NCBI GenBank assembly: GCA_900768435.1
Contig: CAAGCW010000023.1
Coordinates: forward strand, 1 to 41,660
From: an uncultured Collinsella sp.
GTDB taxonomy: Bacteria; Actinomycetota; Coriobacteriia; Coriobacteriales; Coriobacteriaceae
Reading direction: 5' to 3'
DNA length: 41,660 bases
Every line of letters starts with the position of its first letter. Within the stretch, counting starts at the first letter, position 1. The position numbers and the translations under genes were made by a program. Positions 25,135 to 32,457 of the stretch are shown here, piece after piece. Under the pieces are notes generated by a model that had not been told where the DNA came from, did not search any database, and worked only from the letters and a program-made list of their open reading frames with translations.

Positions 25135-26055
25135 GTGGCAACTCAGAAATTCACCGGCGTTATCCCTCCCGTCGTTGTTCCCGATACCGAAGACCACCAG
25201 CTCGACGTTGCCTCCTTTGAGCGCAGCATCAACCGCATGATCGATGCCGGCGTCGATGGCCTGTTCTTCCTGGGATCCTCGGGCGAGGTTGTCTTCTCCA
25301 CCGACGAGCGCCGTCGCCAGATTATCGCCGAGGCCGTGCGCATCGTCGATCACCGCGTGCCTGTTCTGGTCGGCATCATCGATACCGAGACCGAGCGCAT
25401 GATCGAGCACGGTAAGGTCGCTCAGGAGCTGGGCGCCGATGCGCTTGTCGCCACCTGCCCGTTCTATGCCCTGCAGGGCATGACCGAGGTCGAGGAGCAC
25501 TTCCGCATCCTGCACGAGGAGCTCGACCTGCCCATCTTTGCCTATGACATTCCCGTCTGCGTTCACACCAAGCTCCCCTGGAAGCTCCTTGCCAAGCTCG
25601 GCGCCGAGGGCGTCCTTGCTGGCGTCAAGGATTCCTCGGGTGATGACATCTCGTTCCGCTACCTCGTTCAGGAGAACGAGAAGAACGGCCATCCGATGAG
25701 TATCCTCACCGGTCACGAGGTTGTCGTCGACGGCGCTTACCTCGGTGGCGCCGACGGTTCTGTCCCGGGCCTTGCCAACGTTGAGCCCGAGGGCTACGTG
25801 CGCCAGTGGAAGGCCGCTCAGGCCGGTGACTGGGCTACCGTCAAGGCCGAGCAGGATCGCCTCAACGAGATCTCCCACATCTGGGATGTCACCTCGGGCG
25901 TCCAGGGCTATGCCGGTGGCGTCGGCGCCTTCAAGACCGCTATGAACCTCATGGGCATCTTCGACAGCCCGACCATGCCGCGCCCGGTGAAGGCCATGAC
26001 CGGCGAGAACGTCGAGGCGATTAGGAAGGTCCTTCAGGACAACGGTCTCCTGTAA
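25135..26055 (+). CDS. nanA: N-acetylneuraminate lyase-type aldolase (DHDPS/NAL family)
   Basis: Class I aldolase of 306 residues, (beta/alpha)8 barrel. It would split N-acetylneuraminate into N-acetylmannosamine and pyruvate in the cytoplasm. The Schiff-base lysine is Lys165 (GVKDSSGDD) and the catalytic tyrosine Tyr137 (FAYDIPV), at the same numbers as in Escherichia coli NanA. The pyruvate-carboxylate loop is LGSSGEV (46-52). YDIP rather than YNVPGRT, and the nanK and nanE neighbours, favour sialic acid lyase over dihydrodipicolinate synthase. The sequence is not a close match to classical NanA, so another 2-keto-3-deoxy acid remains possible. The start is GTG at 25135 after AAGGAGAT; the frame is open to 25051 but would overlap the previous gene. 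A strong hairpin follows. Confidence 0.8.
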   Translation: MATQKFTGVIPPVVVPDTEDHQLDVASFERSINRMIDAGVDGLFFLGSSGEVVFSTDERRRQIIAEAVRIVDHRVPVLVGIIDTETERMIEHGKVAQELGADALVATCPFYALQGMTEVEEHFRILHEELDLPIFAYDIPVCVHTKLPWKLLAKLGAEGVLAGVKDSSGDDISFRYLVQENEKNGHPMSILTGHEVVVDGAYLGGADGSVPGLANVEPEGYVRQWKAAQAGDWATVKAEQDRLNEISHIWDVTSGVQGYAGGVGAFKTAMNLMGIFDSPTMPRPVKAMTGENVEAIRKVLQDNGLL

Positions 26056-26084
26056 AGCTTCCCAGGCACCCGACCTCGCCGTTC

Positions 26085-26129
26085 AACCGTGTGGCCATGA
26101 CCCATTAGGTCAATGGCCACACGGTTTCT
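26085..26129 (+). terminator. long hairpin after nanA
   Basis: An 18-bp stem with one bulged base (26085-26102 with 26108-26126) around a five-base loop is followed by TCTC. Shorter complementary sequence (TCGCCG and CGGCGA) flanks it and could extend the structure. The U-tract is short, so termination may be partial before nanK. Confidence 0.65.
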
Positions 26130-26226
26130 CGGCGATCTCGGACACCTGGAAAACCTTTACTGCGCTGTGACGGCTAGCCTGACGGCGCATTTCCTGTAGT
26201 TGTTTTTATCTCCGAAGGAGAGCGAC

Positions 26227-27192
26227 ATGGAGAACAAGTACGTCTGCTCTGTCGATATCGGCGGAACTAAAATTGCGACTGCCATCATGGAGTACCCGGC
26301 TGACGGTAGTGTGCCCCATCCCGTTTTTGAGGCCGAGGTTCCCACAGAGGCCCAAGAGGGCGGCGAGGCCGTCTTCCAGCGTATCGAGGCGTCTATCAAG
26401 GCCGCTCTTGAGGCGAATCCCGATGTCGAGGTTCTCGGTGTCGGTATCGGTGCCGCAGGCGTCGTCGATCCCAAGACGGGCGCCATTGCGTATGCCAATG
26501 AGATCATGCCCGGCTGGTCCGGCGTTCAGTTGGGGCCGCGTCTGCGCGAGGACCTTGGTCTTCCCGTTGCCGTTGTGGGCGACGTGCAGGCTCATGCTCT
26601 GGGCGAGGCCCACTGGGGTGTCGGCAAGGGCAAGTTCTCCGTCTTGTGTCTTGGCATCGGTACGGGTATCGGCGGCGCATATGTCGAGAACGGCCGCGTG
26701 ATGCAGGGCTTCCATGGTGCTGCTGGCCATATGGGCCACATCGAGTGCTCGGCTGCCGCCGGCATTCCCTGCGCCTGCGGGCGTTCCGGCCATCTGGAGT
26801 CGGTTGCTTCGGGCACTTCCATTGGTCGTATGTACGATGAGCGCTTTGGCCGCGTCGACCCCAGCCGTCCTTCGGTCGGTCGCGATGTGAACGACCTGTG
26901 CCGTGCAGGCGACGCTAAGGCGACCGAGGTCATCCATGATGCCGGCTTTGCGCTGGGTGCCAGCTTGGGCTCGCTCGCTAACATCCTGGACCCTGAGGTC
27001 ATCGTGCTTTCGGGCGGCGTGATTCACCAAGGTCCCGATTGGCGTTCGCAGACGTGGAAGGATTCGGTGCACGAGGGCTATGCCAGCCAGGCGCTCGATC
27101 CGCTTCAGGACACGCCGATCCTCATCGGTTCTCTGGAGGGCGATGCTCCGCTCATCGGTGCCGCTGAGCATCTTCTTGCCTCGTTGAAGTAA
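26227..27192 (+). CDS. nanK: ROK-family sugar kinase, probable N-acetylmannosamine kinase
   Basis: A 321-residue kinase, no DNA-binding domain. It would phosphorylate ManNAc to ManNAc-6-phosphate with ATP. Visible motifs are the phosphate-1 loop VDIGGTKIA (9-17), the catalytic aspartate in VVGDVQAHALGE (Asp119), the phosphate-2 loop GIGTGIGGAYV and the ROK zinc region GHMGHIECS...GIPCACGRSGHLE. In the usual CxCGxxGCxE the third cysteine is His189 here, which could still bind zinc. ROK kinases for glucose or other sugars look alike, so the substrate comes from the nanA and nanE context. The ATG at 26227 follows AAGGAG; the upstream open frame from 26200 has no ribosome-binding site. It is flanked by hairpins on both sides, and no clear promoter was found in the 171-base gap before it. 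Confidence 0.83.
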   Translation: MENKYVCSVDIGGTKIATAIMEYPADGSVPHPVFEAEVPTEAQEGGEAVFQRIEASIKAALEANPDVEVLGVGIGAAGVVDPKTGAIAYANEIMPGWSGVQLGPRLREDLGLPVAVVGDVQAHALGEAHWGVGKGKFSVLCLGIGTGIGGAYVENGRVMQGFHGAAGHMGHIECSAAAGIPCACGRSGHLESVASGTSIGRMYDERFGRVDPSRPSVGRDVNDLCRAGDAKATEVIHDAGFALGASLGSLANILDPEVIVLSGGVIHQGPDWRSQTWKDSVHEGYASQALDPLQDTPILIGSLEGDAPLIGAAEHLLASLK

Positions 27193-27208
27193 ACGTATCT
27201 GCTGTAGG

Positions 27209-27239
27209 AGCCTCCCGAGACAACACGCCTCGGGAGGCT
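27209..27239 (+). terminator. intercistronic hairpin between nanK and nanE
   Basis: A perfect 11-bp stem (27209-27219 with 27229-27239) with a nine-base loop fills the gap between the two genes. It is followed by GTTCTGAG, with no U-tract, and then the nanE ribosome-binding site. Probably an mRNA stability or attenuation element. Confidence 0.5.
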
Positions 27240-27262
27240 GTTCTGAGAAAGGTTGCAGCCTT

Positions 27263-27949
27263 ATGACCGTCGATCCTTTGATTCAATCCCTGAAGGGCAA
27301 GCTCGTCGTGAGCGTTCAGGCGTATATGGGCGAGCCGCTTCGTACGCCCGAGACCATGGCTCAAATGTCTCGCGCTTGCGAGCTTGGCGGCGCCGCCGCC
27401 ATTCGCTGTCAGGGCCTTGCCGACATTGCCGCTATTAAGGGTCGCTGTGAGGTTCCCGTCATCGGCCTGTGGAAGGATGGACACGAGGGCGTTTACATCA
27501 CGCCGACGCTGCGTCACGCTCGCGCCTGCGTTGCTGCCGGTGCCGATATCGTGGCGATCGACGCCACCGATCGTCCGCGTCCCGATGGCAAGACCGTCGA
27601 GGATACCTTCCGCCCGCTGCACGAGGAGGGCGTGCTCCTGATGGCGGATTGTGCCACCATCGAGGACATTCGCCGTGCGGTTGATATGGGCTTTGACCTG
27701 GTATCCACCACGCTTTCTCACGGCGTCGCCGCCATCGACTGCACCATGGCCGATGGCCCCGACCTGCCACTCCTGCGTCAGGCGACCGAGGAATTCCCCG
27801 GTCTTCCCATCATCTGCGAGGGCCGCGTGCACACGCCCGAGGAGGCTCGCGCTGCGATCGATGCTGGCGCCTGGGCCGTTGTCGTCGGCACCGCCATCAC
27901 GCACCCCACGAGTATTACGAGTTGGTTCAAGGCTGCGCTTGAGGCGTAA
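27263..27949 (+). CDS. nanE: N-acetylmannosamine-6-phosphate 2-epimerase
   Basis: Converts ManNAc-6-phosphate to GlcNAc-6-phosphate, the step that feeds amino sugar catabolism. The 228-residue TIM-barrel protein has the family blocks LVVSVQAYMGEPLR (14-27), AAIRCQG, VIGLWKDGHEG (with the conserved catalytic Lys71), DIVAIDATDRPRPDGK, LLMADCATIEDI and IICEGRVHTPEEA. Length is typical. The ATG at 27263 follows GAAAGG. It is the strongest single indicator that the cluster is for sialic acid or ManNAc. GlcNAc-6-P deacetylase and glucosamine-6-P deaminase, needed to finish the pathway, are not in the window. A good terminator follows. Confidence 0.93.
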   Translation: MTVDPLIQSLKGKLVVSVQAYMGEPLRTPETMAQMSRACELGGAAAIRCQGLADIAAIKGRCEVPVIGLWKDGHEGVYITPTLRHARACVAAGADIVAIDATDRPRPDGKTVEDTFRPLHEEGVLLMADCATIEDIRRAVDMGFDLVSTTLSHGVAAIDCTMADGPDLPLLRQATEEFPGLPIICEGRVHTPEEARAAIDAGAWAVVVGTAITHPTSITSWFKAALEA

Positions 27950-27976
27950 GACAGGCCTCGTATCCGCTCGGGGCGG

Positions 27977-27982
27977 TATACT
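27977..27982 (+). promoter_or_regulatory. possible -10 element before rapZ
   Basis: TATACT (five of six to consensus) lies in the 119-base gap between nanE and rapZ. No good -35 is visible. If used, the transcript would begin just before the hairpin at 28001-28030, placing that terminator in the rapZ leader. Confidence 0.35.
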
Positions 27983-28000
27983 CAATATAGGCAATTGACC

Positions 28001-28038
28001 GCGCGGGATCCGGGTTGCTGGGTCCCGCGCTTGTTTTT
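28001..28038 (+). terminator. terminator of the sialic acid cluster, close to the rapZ start
   Basis: GCGCGGGA (28001-28008) pairs with TCCCGCGC (28023-28030), with three further inner pairs including a G-U, and is followed by TTGTTTTT. It is the only hairpin of the cluster with a clear U-tract. The U-tract ends directly before GGGAGG, the first possible rapZ ribosome-binding site. Confidence 0.8.
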
Positions 28039-28068
28039 GGGAGGCAGCACATGCAAAAGGGAGATGCC

Positions 28069-28971
28069 ATGGATGCGGCGGAGCGCTCGGAGCGCATCCC
28101 CGATATCGTCATCATCACCGGAATGTCCGGATCGGGCCGCACACAGGCCATGCACGTGTTCGAGGACATGGGCTATTTTTGCATTGATAACCTACCTCCG
28201 CGTCTCATCGCCCAGCTTGCCGAGCTCGTCGGCATCAATACGGGCGTGGGCAGGCATCTCGCCGTCACCTGCGATTTGCGTAGCCAGGGACTGTTTGACG
28301 AGTTGCTCGATGCGGTCGCCGCGCTCGAAGAGCGCGAGATGAGCTGCGACATCGTGTTCCTGGAGGCTTCTGACGAGGTGCTGATTCGTCGCTACAGCGA
28401 AAATCGCCGCCGTCATCCCATTGCCAAGCCGGGGGAGACTACGGCCGATGCCATTCAGCGCGAGCGCCTTCAGCTGCAGGGCGTGCGCGATCGAGCCGAT
28501 ATGATTATCGACACGAGCCGCCTGCGCACCTCTGCCCTGCGCAACAAATTGCGCATGGCGTTCTCCGAGTTGTCCGACCAGCAGCTCATGGACGTTCACG
28601 TGTTCTCGTTTGGCTTTAAGCACGGTATGCCCGTCGAGGCGGACATTATGATCGACGTTCGCTTCCTGCCCAATCCGTTTTACGATCCCGAGATGCGTAC
28701 CATGACCGGTCTCGATAAGAAAGTCTCCGACTTTGTTCTGGACCATCCCAAGACCCAGGAGTTCTGGAAGGCCTGGACGCAGCTGCTCGATACGGTGATG
28801 CCGGGCTATATCGCGGAGGGTAAGCCGCAGCTTTCTATCGCCATCGGCTGCACGGGCGGACAGCACCGTAGCGTCGCCATTGCCGAGGCCACGGCCCGTT
28901 ACCTGGAAGGCGCCCAGTATCACGTGAGCATCTCCCACCGCGACCTGTCGCGCGCCAACACGAAGGCATAG
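28069..28971 (+). CDS. rapZ: RNase adapter / nucleotide-binding protein RapZ (YvcJ)
   Basis: P-loop protein of the RapZ/YvcJ family. In Escherichia coli it controls glucosamine-6-phosphate synthase through small RNAs; in Gram-positive bacteria it binds nucleotides and its target is unclear. The 300-residue protein has the P-loop GMSGSGRT, with Arg in place of the Walker lysine, as is frequent in actinobacterial members. The C-terminal domain shows DVRFLPNPFYDPEMR, the GCTGGQHRSVAIAE block and SHRDL. Two starts are equally supported: ATG 28069 with AAGGGAG, and ATG 28051 with GGGAGG (six residues longer). It is linked to whiA by a 6-base gap. The yvcK gene that usually lies between them is absent. 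Confidence 0.93.
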   Translation: MDAAERSERIPDIVIITGMSGSGRTQAMHVFEDMGYFCIDNLPPRLIAQLAELVGINTGVGRHLAVTCDLRSQGLFDELLDAVAALEEREMSCDIVFLEASDEVLIRRYSENRRRHPIAKPGETTADAIQRERLQLQGVRDRADMIIDTSRLRTSALRNKLRMAFSELSDQQLMDVHVFSFGFKHGMPVEADIMIDVRFLPNPFYDPEMRTMTGLDKKVSDFVLDHPKTQEFWKAWTQLLDTVMPGYIAEGKPQLSIAIGCTGGQHRSVAIAEATARYLEGAQYHVSISHRDLSRANTKA

Positions 28972-28977
28972 GCCTGC

Positions 28978-29907
28978 ATGTCGTTTACCGCTGAGGTGCG
29001 CGACGAGCTTGCGCGCTGCGAACCCGAATGTGAATACTGCGATTTGTCGACGCTTGCCGCCCTGACGCGTGTGAGCGGTACGCTTTCGTTGGCCGGCTCC
29101 GGGCGGTATCGTTTGACGGTCGCGACCGAGACGGGAGCCGTCGCGCGCACGATGATCACGCTGACGCATCGCATCCTTAAGCTCAAAACGGAATTCACCG
29201 TTCGTAAATCGGTCTTGCATAAGGTCCGTAACTATCTCATTACCCTGCCCGATCAACCCGACCTGGACAAGGCTCTGGTGCTGCTGGGCATTCTAGACCG
29301 CAGGGGAGGGCTCGTTGCTGGTGTTCCCCGACACATCGTTGCCCGTCCCTGCTGCAGGCTTGCCTACATCCGCGGCGCGCTCATCGCGGGCGGCTTCGTG
29401 GCCGATCCACGCGGCGATTTTCATTTGGAGATCGCGGTGCAGGGCGAGCAATATGCCAAGGGGCTTTGCGACCTGTTGGGGCAGATTGGGGTCCATGCTC
29501 GTGTTAATGCGCGGCGGGGGTCATATGCCGTGTACATTAAGAGCGCCGAGGAAATCGAGCATTTATTAAAGCTGATTGGTGCCAAGCGCAGCGTTGCCGA
29601 GATTGAGGAGGCGCGCGCGGTCAAGTTGGTTAAGAACGATGTGAACCGTCGCGTGAACGCCGAGCTCGCCAACCAGACCAGAAGCGCCGGTGCTGCCCAA
29701 CATCAGCTTGCGCTTATCGATGAGCTCGAGCAGCGCGGCCTTCGCGATGCGCTTCCGGATGCCTTGGCGGTCTTTTGCGACCTGCGCGAGCGCTATCCCG
29801 ATCTGTCGCTGCGTGATTTAGGGGAGATGGCTGACCCTCCCTTGTCGAAGTCGGCCCTCTACCATCGAGTTTTGAGGCTTGAAAAGCTCATTGAAGCAAA
29901 CGGGTAG
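28978..29907 (+). CDS. whiA: DNA-binding protein WhiA
   Basis: Transcription factor conserved in Gram-positive bacteria, needed for sporulation septation in Streptomyces and linked to cell division elsewhere. The 309-residue protein begins with the typical SFTAEVRDELAR. It has a LAGLIDADG-like N-terminal domain with the CCRLAYIRGALIAGGFVADP motif and a C-terminal helix-turn-helix (LSLRDLGEMADPPLSKSALY) for DNA binding. Length is normal. The ATG at 28978 is 6 bases after the rapZ stop, with only a weak AAGG upstream, so translation is probably coupled. In most actinobacteria it precedes gap as here. No terminator is seen after it. Confidence 0.95.
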   Translation: MSFTAEVRDELARCEPECEYCDLSTLAALTRVSGTLSLAGSGRYRLTVATETGAVARTMITLTHRILKLKTEFTVRKSVLHKVRNYLITLPDQPDLDKALVLLGILDRRGGLVAGVPRHIVARPCCRLAYIRGALIAGGFVADPRGDFHLEIAVQGEQYAKGLCDLLGQIGVHARVNARRGSYAVYIKSAEEIEHLLKLIGAKRSVAEIEEARAVKLVKNDVNRRVNAELANQTRSAGAAQHQLALIDELEQRGLRDALPDALAVFCDLRERYPDLSLRDLGEMADPPLSKSALYHRVLRLEKLIEANG

Positions 29908-29952
29908 TTTAAAGTATCGACTTATATACGGATTTAGCTGCTATTTTATTCT

Positions 29953-29966
29953 TTAAAACGTTTTAA
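29953..29966. promoter_or_regulatory. 14-bp perfect palindrome upstream of gap
   Basis: TTAAAACGTTTTAA is a perfect palindrome centred on CG, the layout of LacI-family and catabolite-response (cre) operators; it differs from an ideal cre at one base in each half. It lies about 60 bases before the gap -10. AAAACGTT also occurs upstream of the sialic acid cluster (17318) and oppA (35365). Confidence 0.4.
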
Positions 29967-29998
29967 CGTAAATTTGATTTTCAATTTCGAGCATTCTC

Positions 29999-30028
29999 GT
30001 GAAATTCAAGTCAAAAAAAAGGTATATT
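29999..30028 (+). promoter_or_regulatory. promoter of gap
   Basis: GTGAAA (29999-30004, four of six to TTGACA) and TATATT (30023-30028, five of six to TATAAT) are separated by 18 bases that contain an A8 run. The region before it is markedly AT-rich, as expected for a strong promoter. The leader to the gap start is about 65 bases. Confidence 0.55.
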
Positions 30029-30100
30029 AGGCGAGTGGTTAGTTTGTGGGCCTCAACGGCGGGCGCTGTAGCTTGCGGGGGCCTTACGAAAGGAGACACA

Positions 30101-31126
30101 ATGGCAGTAAAGGTTGCTATTAACGGCTTCGGTCGCATCGGTCGTCTGGCTTTCCGTCAGATGTTCGGTCATGAGGGCTCCGAGATCGTCGCTATCAACG
30201 ACCTCACCTCTCCCGATATGCTCGCTTACCTGCTGAAGTACGACTCCACGCAGGGCAACTACGCTCGCGATCACGAGGTCGTTGCTGGCGAGGATTCCAT
30301 CACCGTTGACGGCAAGGAGATCAAGATCTACAAGGAGGCCGACGCCAACAACCTGCCTTGGGGCGACCTCGACGTCGACGTCGTTCTCGAGTGCACCGGC
30401 TTCTACACCAGCAAGGCTAAGGCTCAGGCCCACATCAACGCTGGCGCCAAGAAGGTCGTCATCTCCGCTCCGGCCGGCAGCGATCTGCCCACCATCGTGT
30501 ACAACGTCAACCACGAGACGCTGACCGCTGAGGACAACATCATCTCCGCTGCTTCCTGCACCACCAACTGCCTCGCCCCGATGGCCAAGGGTCTGAACGA
30601 CTTCGCTCCCATCGTGTCCGGCATCATGACCACCATTCACGCCTGGACCGGCGACCAGATGCCGCTCGACGGCCCGCAGCGCAAGGGCAACAAGCGTCGT
30701 AGCCGCGCCTGCGCCGTCAACATCGTCCCCAACACCACCGGTGCTGCCAAGGCTATCGGCCTGGTTCTCCCCGAGCTCAACGGTAAGCTCATCGGTGCCG
30801 CCCAGCGCGTCCCGACGCCGACCGGCTCCATCACCAACCTCTACGCTGTTGTTGACAAGAAGGTCACCGTCGACGAGGTCAACGCCGCTATGAAGGCCTA
30901 CGCTTCCACCATCTCCGAGACCTTCGGTTACAACGAGGACGACATCGTCTCCACCGACATCATCGGCGAGACCCACGGCTCCATCTTCGACGCCACTCAG
31001 ACCATGTGCTCTGACCTCGGCAACGGCCAGACCCTCGTTCAGGTCACCTCTTGGTACGACAACGAGAACTCCTACACCTCTCAGATGGTCCGCACCATCA
31101 AGTACTTCGAGAAGTTCGTTGCTTAA
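30101..31126 (+). CDS. gap: type I glyceraldehyde-3-phosphate dehydrogenase
   Basis: Glycolytic enzyme that oxidises glyceraldehyde-3-phosphate to 1,3-bisphosphoglycerate with NAD+. The 341-residue protein starts AVKVAINGFGRIGR (Rossmann fold). Asp34 in AINDL favours NAD over NADP. The catalytic Cys153 is in SAASCTTNCLAP, and the WYDNENSYTSQM segment is near the end. The frame is open to 29999, but the ATG at 30101 follows AAAGGAG and is the family start. Codon use is extremely biased towards GAG, AAG and C-ending codons, a sign of high expression. It has its own promoter region and is followed by a strong terminator, so it is at least partly separate from pgk. Confidence 0.98.
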   Translation: MAVKVAINGFGRIGRLAFRQMFGHEGSEIVAINDLTSPDMLAYLLKYDSTQGNYARDHEVVAGEDSITVDGKEIKIYKEADANNLPWGDLDVDVVLECTGFYTSKAKAQAHINAGAKKVVISAPAGSDLPTIVYNVNHETLTAEDNIISAASCTTNCLAPMAKGLNDFAPIVSGIMTTIHAWTGDQMPLDGPQRKGNKRRSRACAVNIVPNTTGAAKAIGLVLPELNGKLIGAAQRVPTPTGSITNLYAVVDKKVTVDEVNAAMKAYASTISETFGYNEDDIVSTDIIGETHGSIFDATQTMCSDLGNGQTLVQVTSWYDNENSYTSQMVRTIKYFEKFVA

Positions 31127-31163
31127 TTTAGCTTTTAGCGAATAGCTCGTTGAGCGTCTAAAG

Positions 31164-31211
31164 AAGGGCGCGGCCTTATAGGGCTTACACCCTAGGGTCG
31201 CGCCCTTTTTA
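31164..31211 (+). terminator. terminator between gap and pgk
   Basis: AAGGGCGCG (31164-31172) pairs with CGCGCCCTT (31199-31207), with further inner pairing TAGGG/CCCTA, and is followed by a T5 run. It should end most gap transcripts. Read-through or a promoter just downstream must supply pgk; a smaller hairpin, GTCTGCC/GGCAGAC (31221-31243), follows in the pgk leader. Confidence 0.85.
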
Positions 31212-31266
31212 TAGGAAATCGTCTGCCGTAATGGGAGGCAGACACGTACGAAAGGTAGAAGCAAAC

Positions 31267-32457
31267 ATGGCCTTTACCAAGAAGACCGTCCGCGACATCG
31301 ATGTCGACGGCAAGCGCGTTCTCGTCCGCGTTGACTTCAACGTGCCTATCAAGGATGGCGTCGTTGGCGACACCACCCGTATCAAGGCTGCCCTGCCCAC
31401 CATCAACTATCTCGTTGAGCACAACGCTCGCGTCATCCTCATGAGCCACCTCGGCCGTCCCGATGGCACCGGCTTCCAGCCCGAGCTGTCCCTCGAGCCC
31501 GTCGCCAAGAAGCTCGCAGAGCTCTCTGGTCTCGACGTTGCCTTTGTCGCCGACACCTACGGCGAGAAGGCTGCCGAGGCTGTCGCTGCCGTCGAGCCGG
31601 GCAAGGTTCTCGTTCTCGAGAACGTCCGCTTCGATAAGCGTGAGAAGAAGAACGATCCCGAGATCGCCAAGAAGCTCGCTTCCTATGGCGACGTCTTCGT
31701 TCTCGATGCTTTCGGTACCGCTCACCGCGCCCAGGGTTCCGTTGTGGGCCCCGCCGCTTACCTGCCCGCCGTCGCCGGCTTCCTGCTTGAGAAGGAGGTC
31801 GACACGCTGACCGGCATCTTCGCCGAGCCCGAGCGCCCCTTCGTCGCTATCGTCGGCGGTTCCAAGGTTTCCTCCAAGATCGGCGTTCTCGATCACCTCA
31901 TCGACTCCGCTGACACCCTGATCATCGGTGGCGGTATGGCCTACACCTTCTTCCTGGCTCAGGGCATGTCCGTCGGTCAGTCCCTCAAGGAAGAGGACTG
32001 GGTCGAGCGCGCTGGCGAGATGCTCAAGAAGGCCGAGGAGAAGGGCGTCAAGATCCTGCTCCCCATCGACAACCGCGTTGCCGATCACTTTGGCGAGGAC
32101 GCTGTCCCCGAGGTTGTCGCTTCCGACGCTATCCCCGACGATCGTGAGGGCATGGACATCGGCCCCAAGACCGAGGAGCTCTACGCCGAGGCCGTCAAGG
32201 GCGCCAAGACCGTGTTCTGGAACGGCCCCATGGGCGTCTTCGAGTTCGACAACTTCGCTCACGGCACCCAGGCTATCGCCGAGGCTGTCGCCGAGGCCGA
32301 CTGCACCTCGATCATCGGCGGCGGCGATTCTGTCGCAGCTGTCAACAAGTTCAACCTGGCCGACAAGATGAGCTGGATTTCCACCGGTGGTGGCGCTTCC
32401 ATGGAGCTCGTCGAGGGTAAGGCCCTGCCCGGAGTGGAGGCGCTTCTCGATGCCTAA
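31267..32457 (+). CDS. pgk: phosphoglycerate kinase
   Basis: Transfers phosphate from 1,3-bisphosphoglycerate to ADP. The 396-residue protein has the N-terminal substrate motif VLVRVDFNVPIKDG (18-31), the basic patch SHLGRP, LENVRF, DAFGTAHRAQ, the nucleotide-binding IVGGSKVSSKIGVL and the C-terminal SIIGGGDSVAAV and STGGGASMELVEG hinges. The ATG at 31267 is preceded by AAAGGTAG; the frame opens at 31231, but that ATG lies in the leader hairpin. It overlaps tpiA by 8 bases. Codon bias is as strong as in gap. Confidence 0.98.
   Translation: MAFTKKTVRDIDVDGKRVLVRVDFNVPIKDGVVGDTTRIKAALPTINYLVEHNARVILMSHLGRPDGTGFQPELSLEPVAKKLAELSGLDVAFVADTYGEKAAEAVAAVEPGKVLVLENVRFDKREKKNDPEIAKKLASYGDVFVLDAFGTAHRAQGSVVGPAAYLPAVAGFLLEKEVDTLTGIFAEPERPFVAIVGGSKVSSKIGVLDHLIDSADTLIIGGGMAYTFFLAQGMSVGQSLKEEDWVERAGEMLKKAEEKGVKILLPIDNRVADHFGEDAVPEVVASDAIPDDREGMDIGPKTEELYAEAVKGAKTVFWNGPMGVFEFDNFAHGTQAIAEAVAEADCTSIIGGGDSVAAVNKFNLADKMSWISTGGGASMELVEGKALPGVEALLDA

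Noticed and set aside
29967..30100. Possible small RNA or riboswitch in the gap leader
   Set aside because: AT-rich stretches and a short imperfect hairpin are present, but no known riboswitch layout or terminator-antiterminator pair could be recognised.
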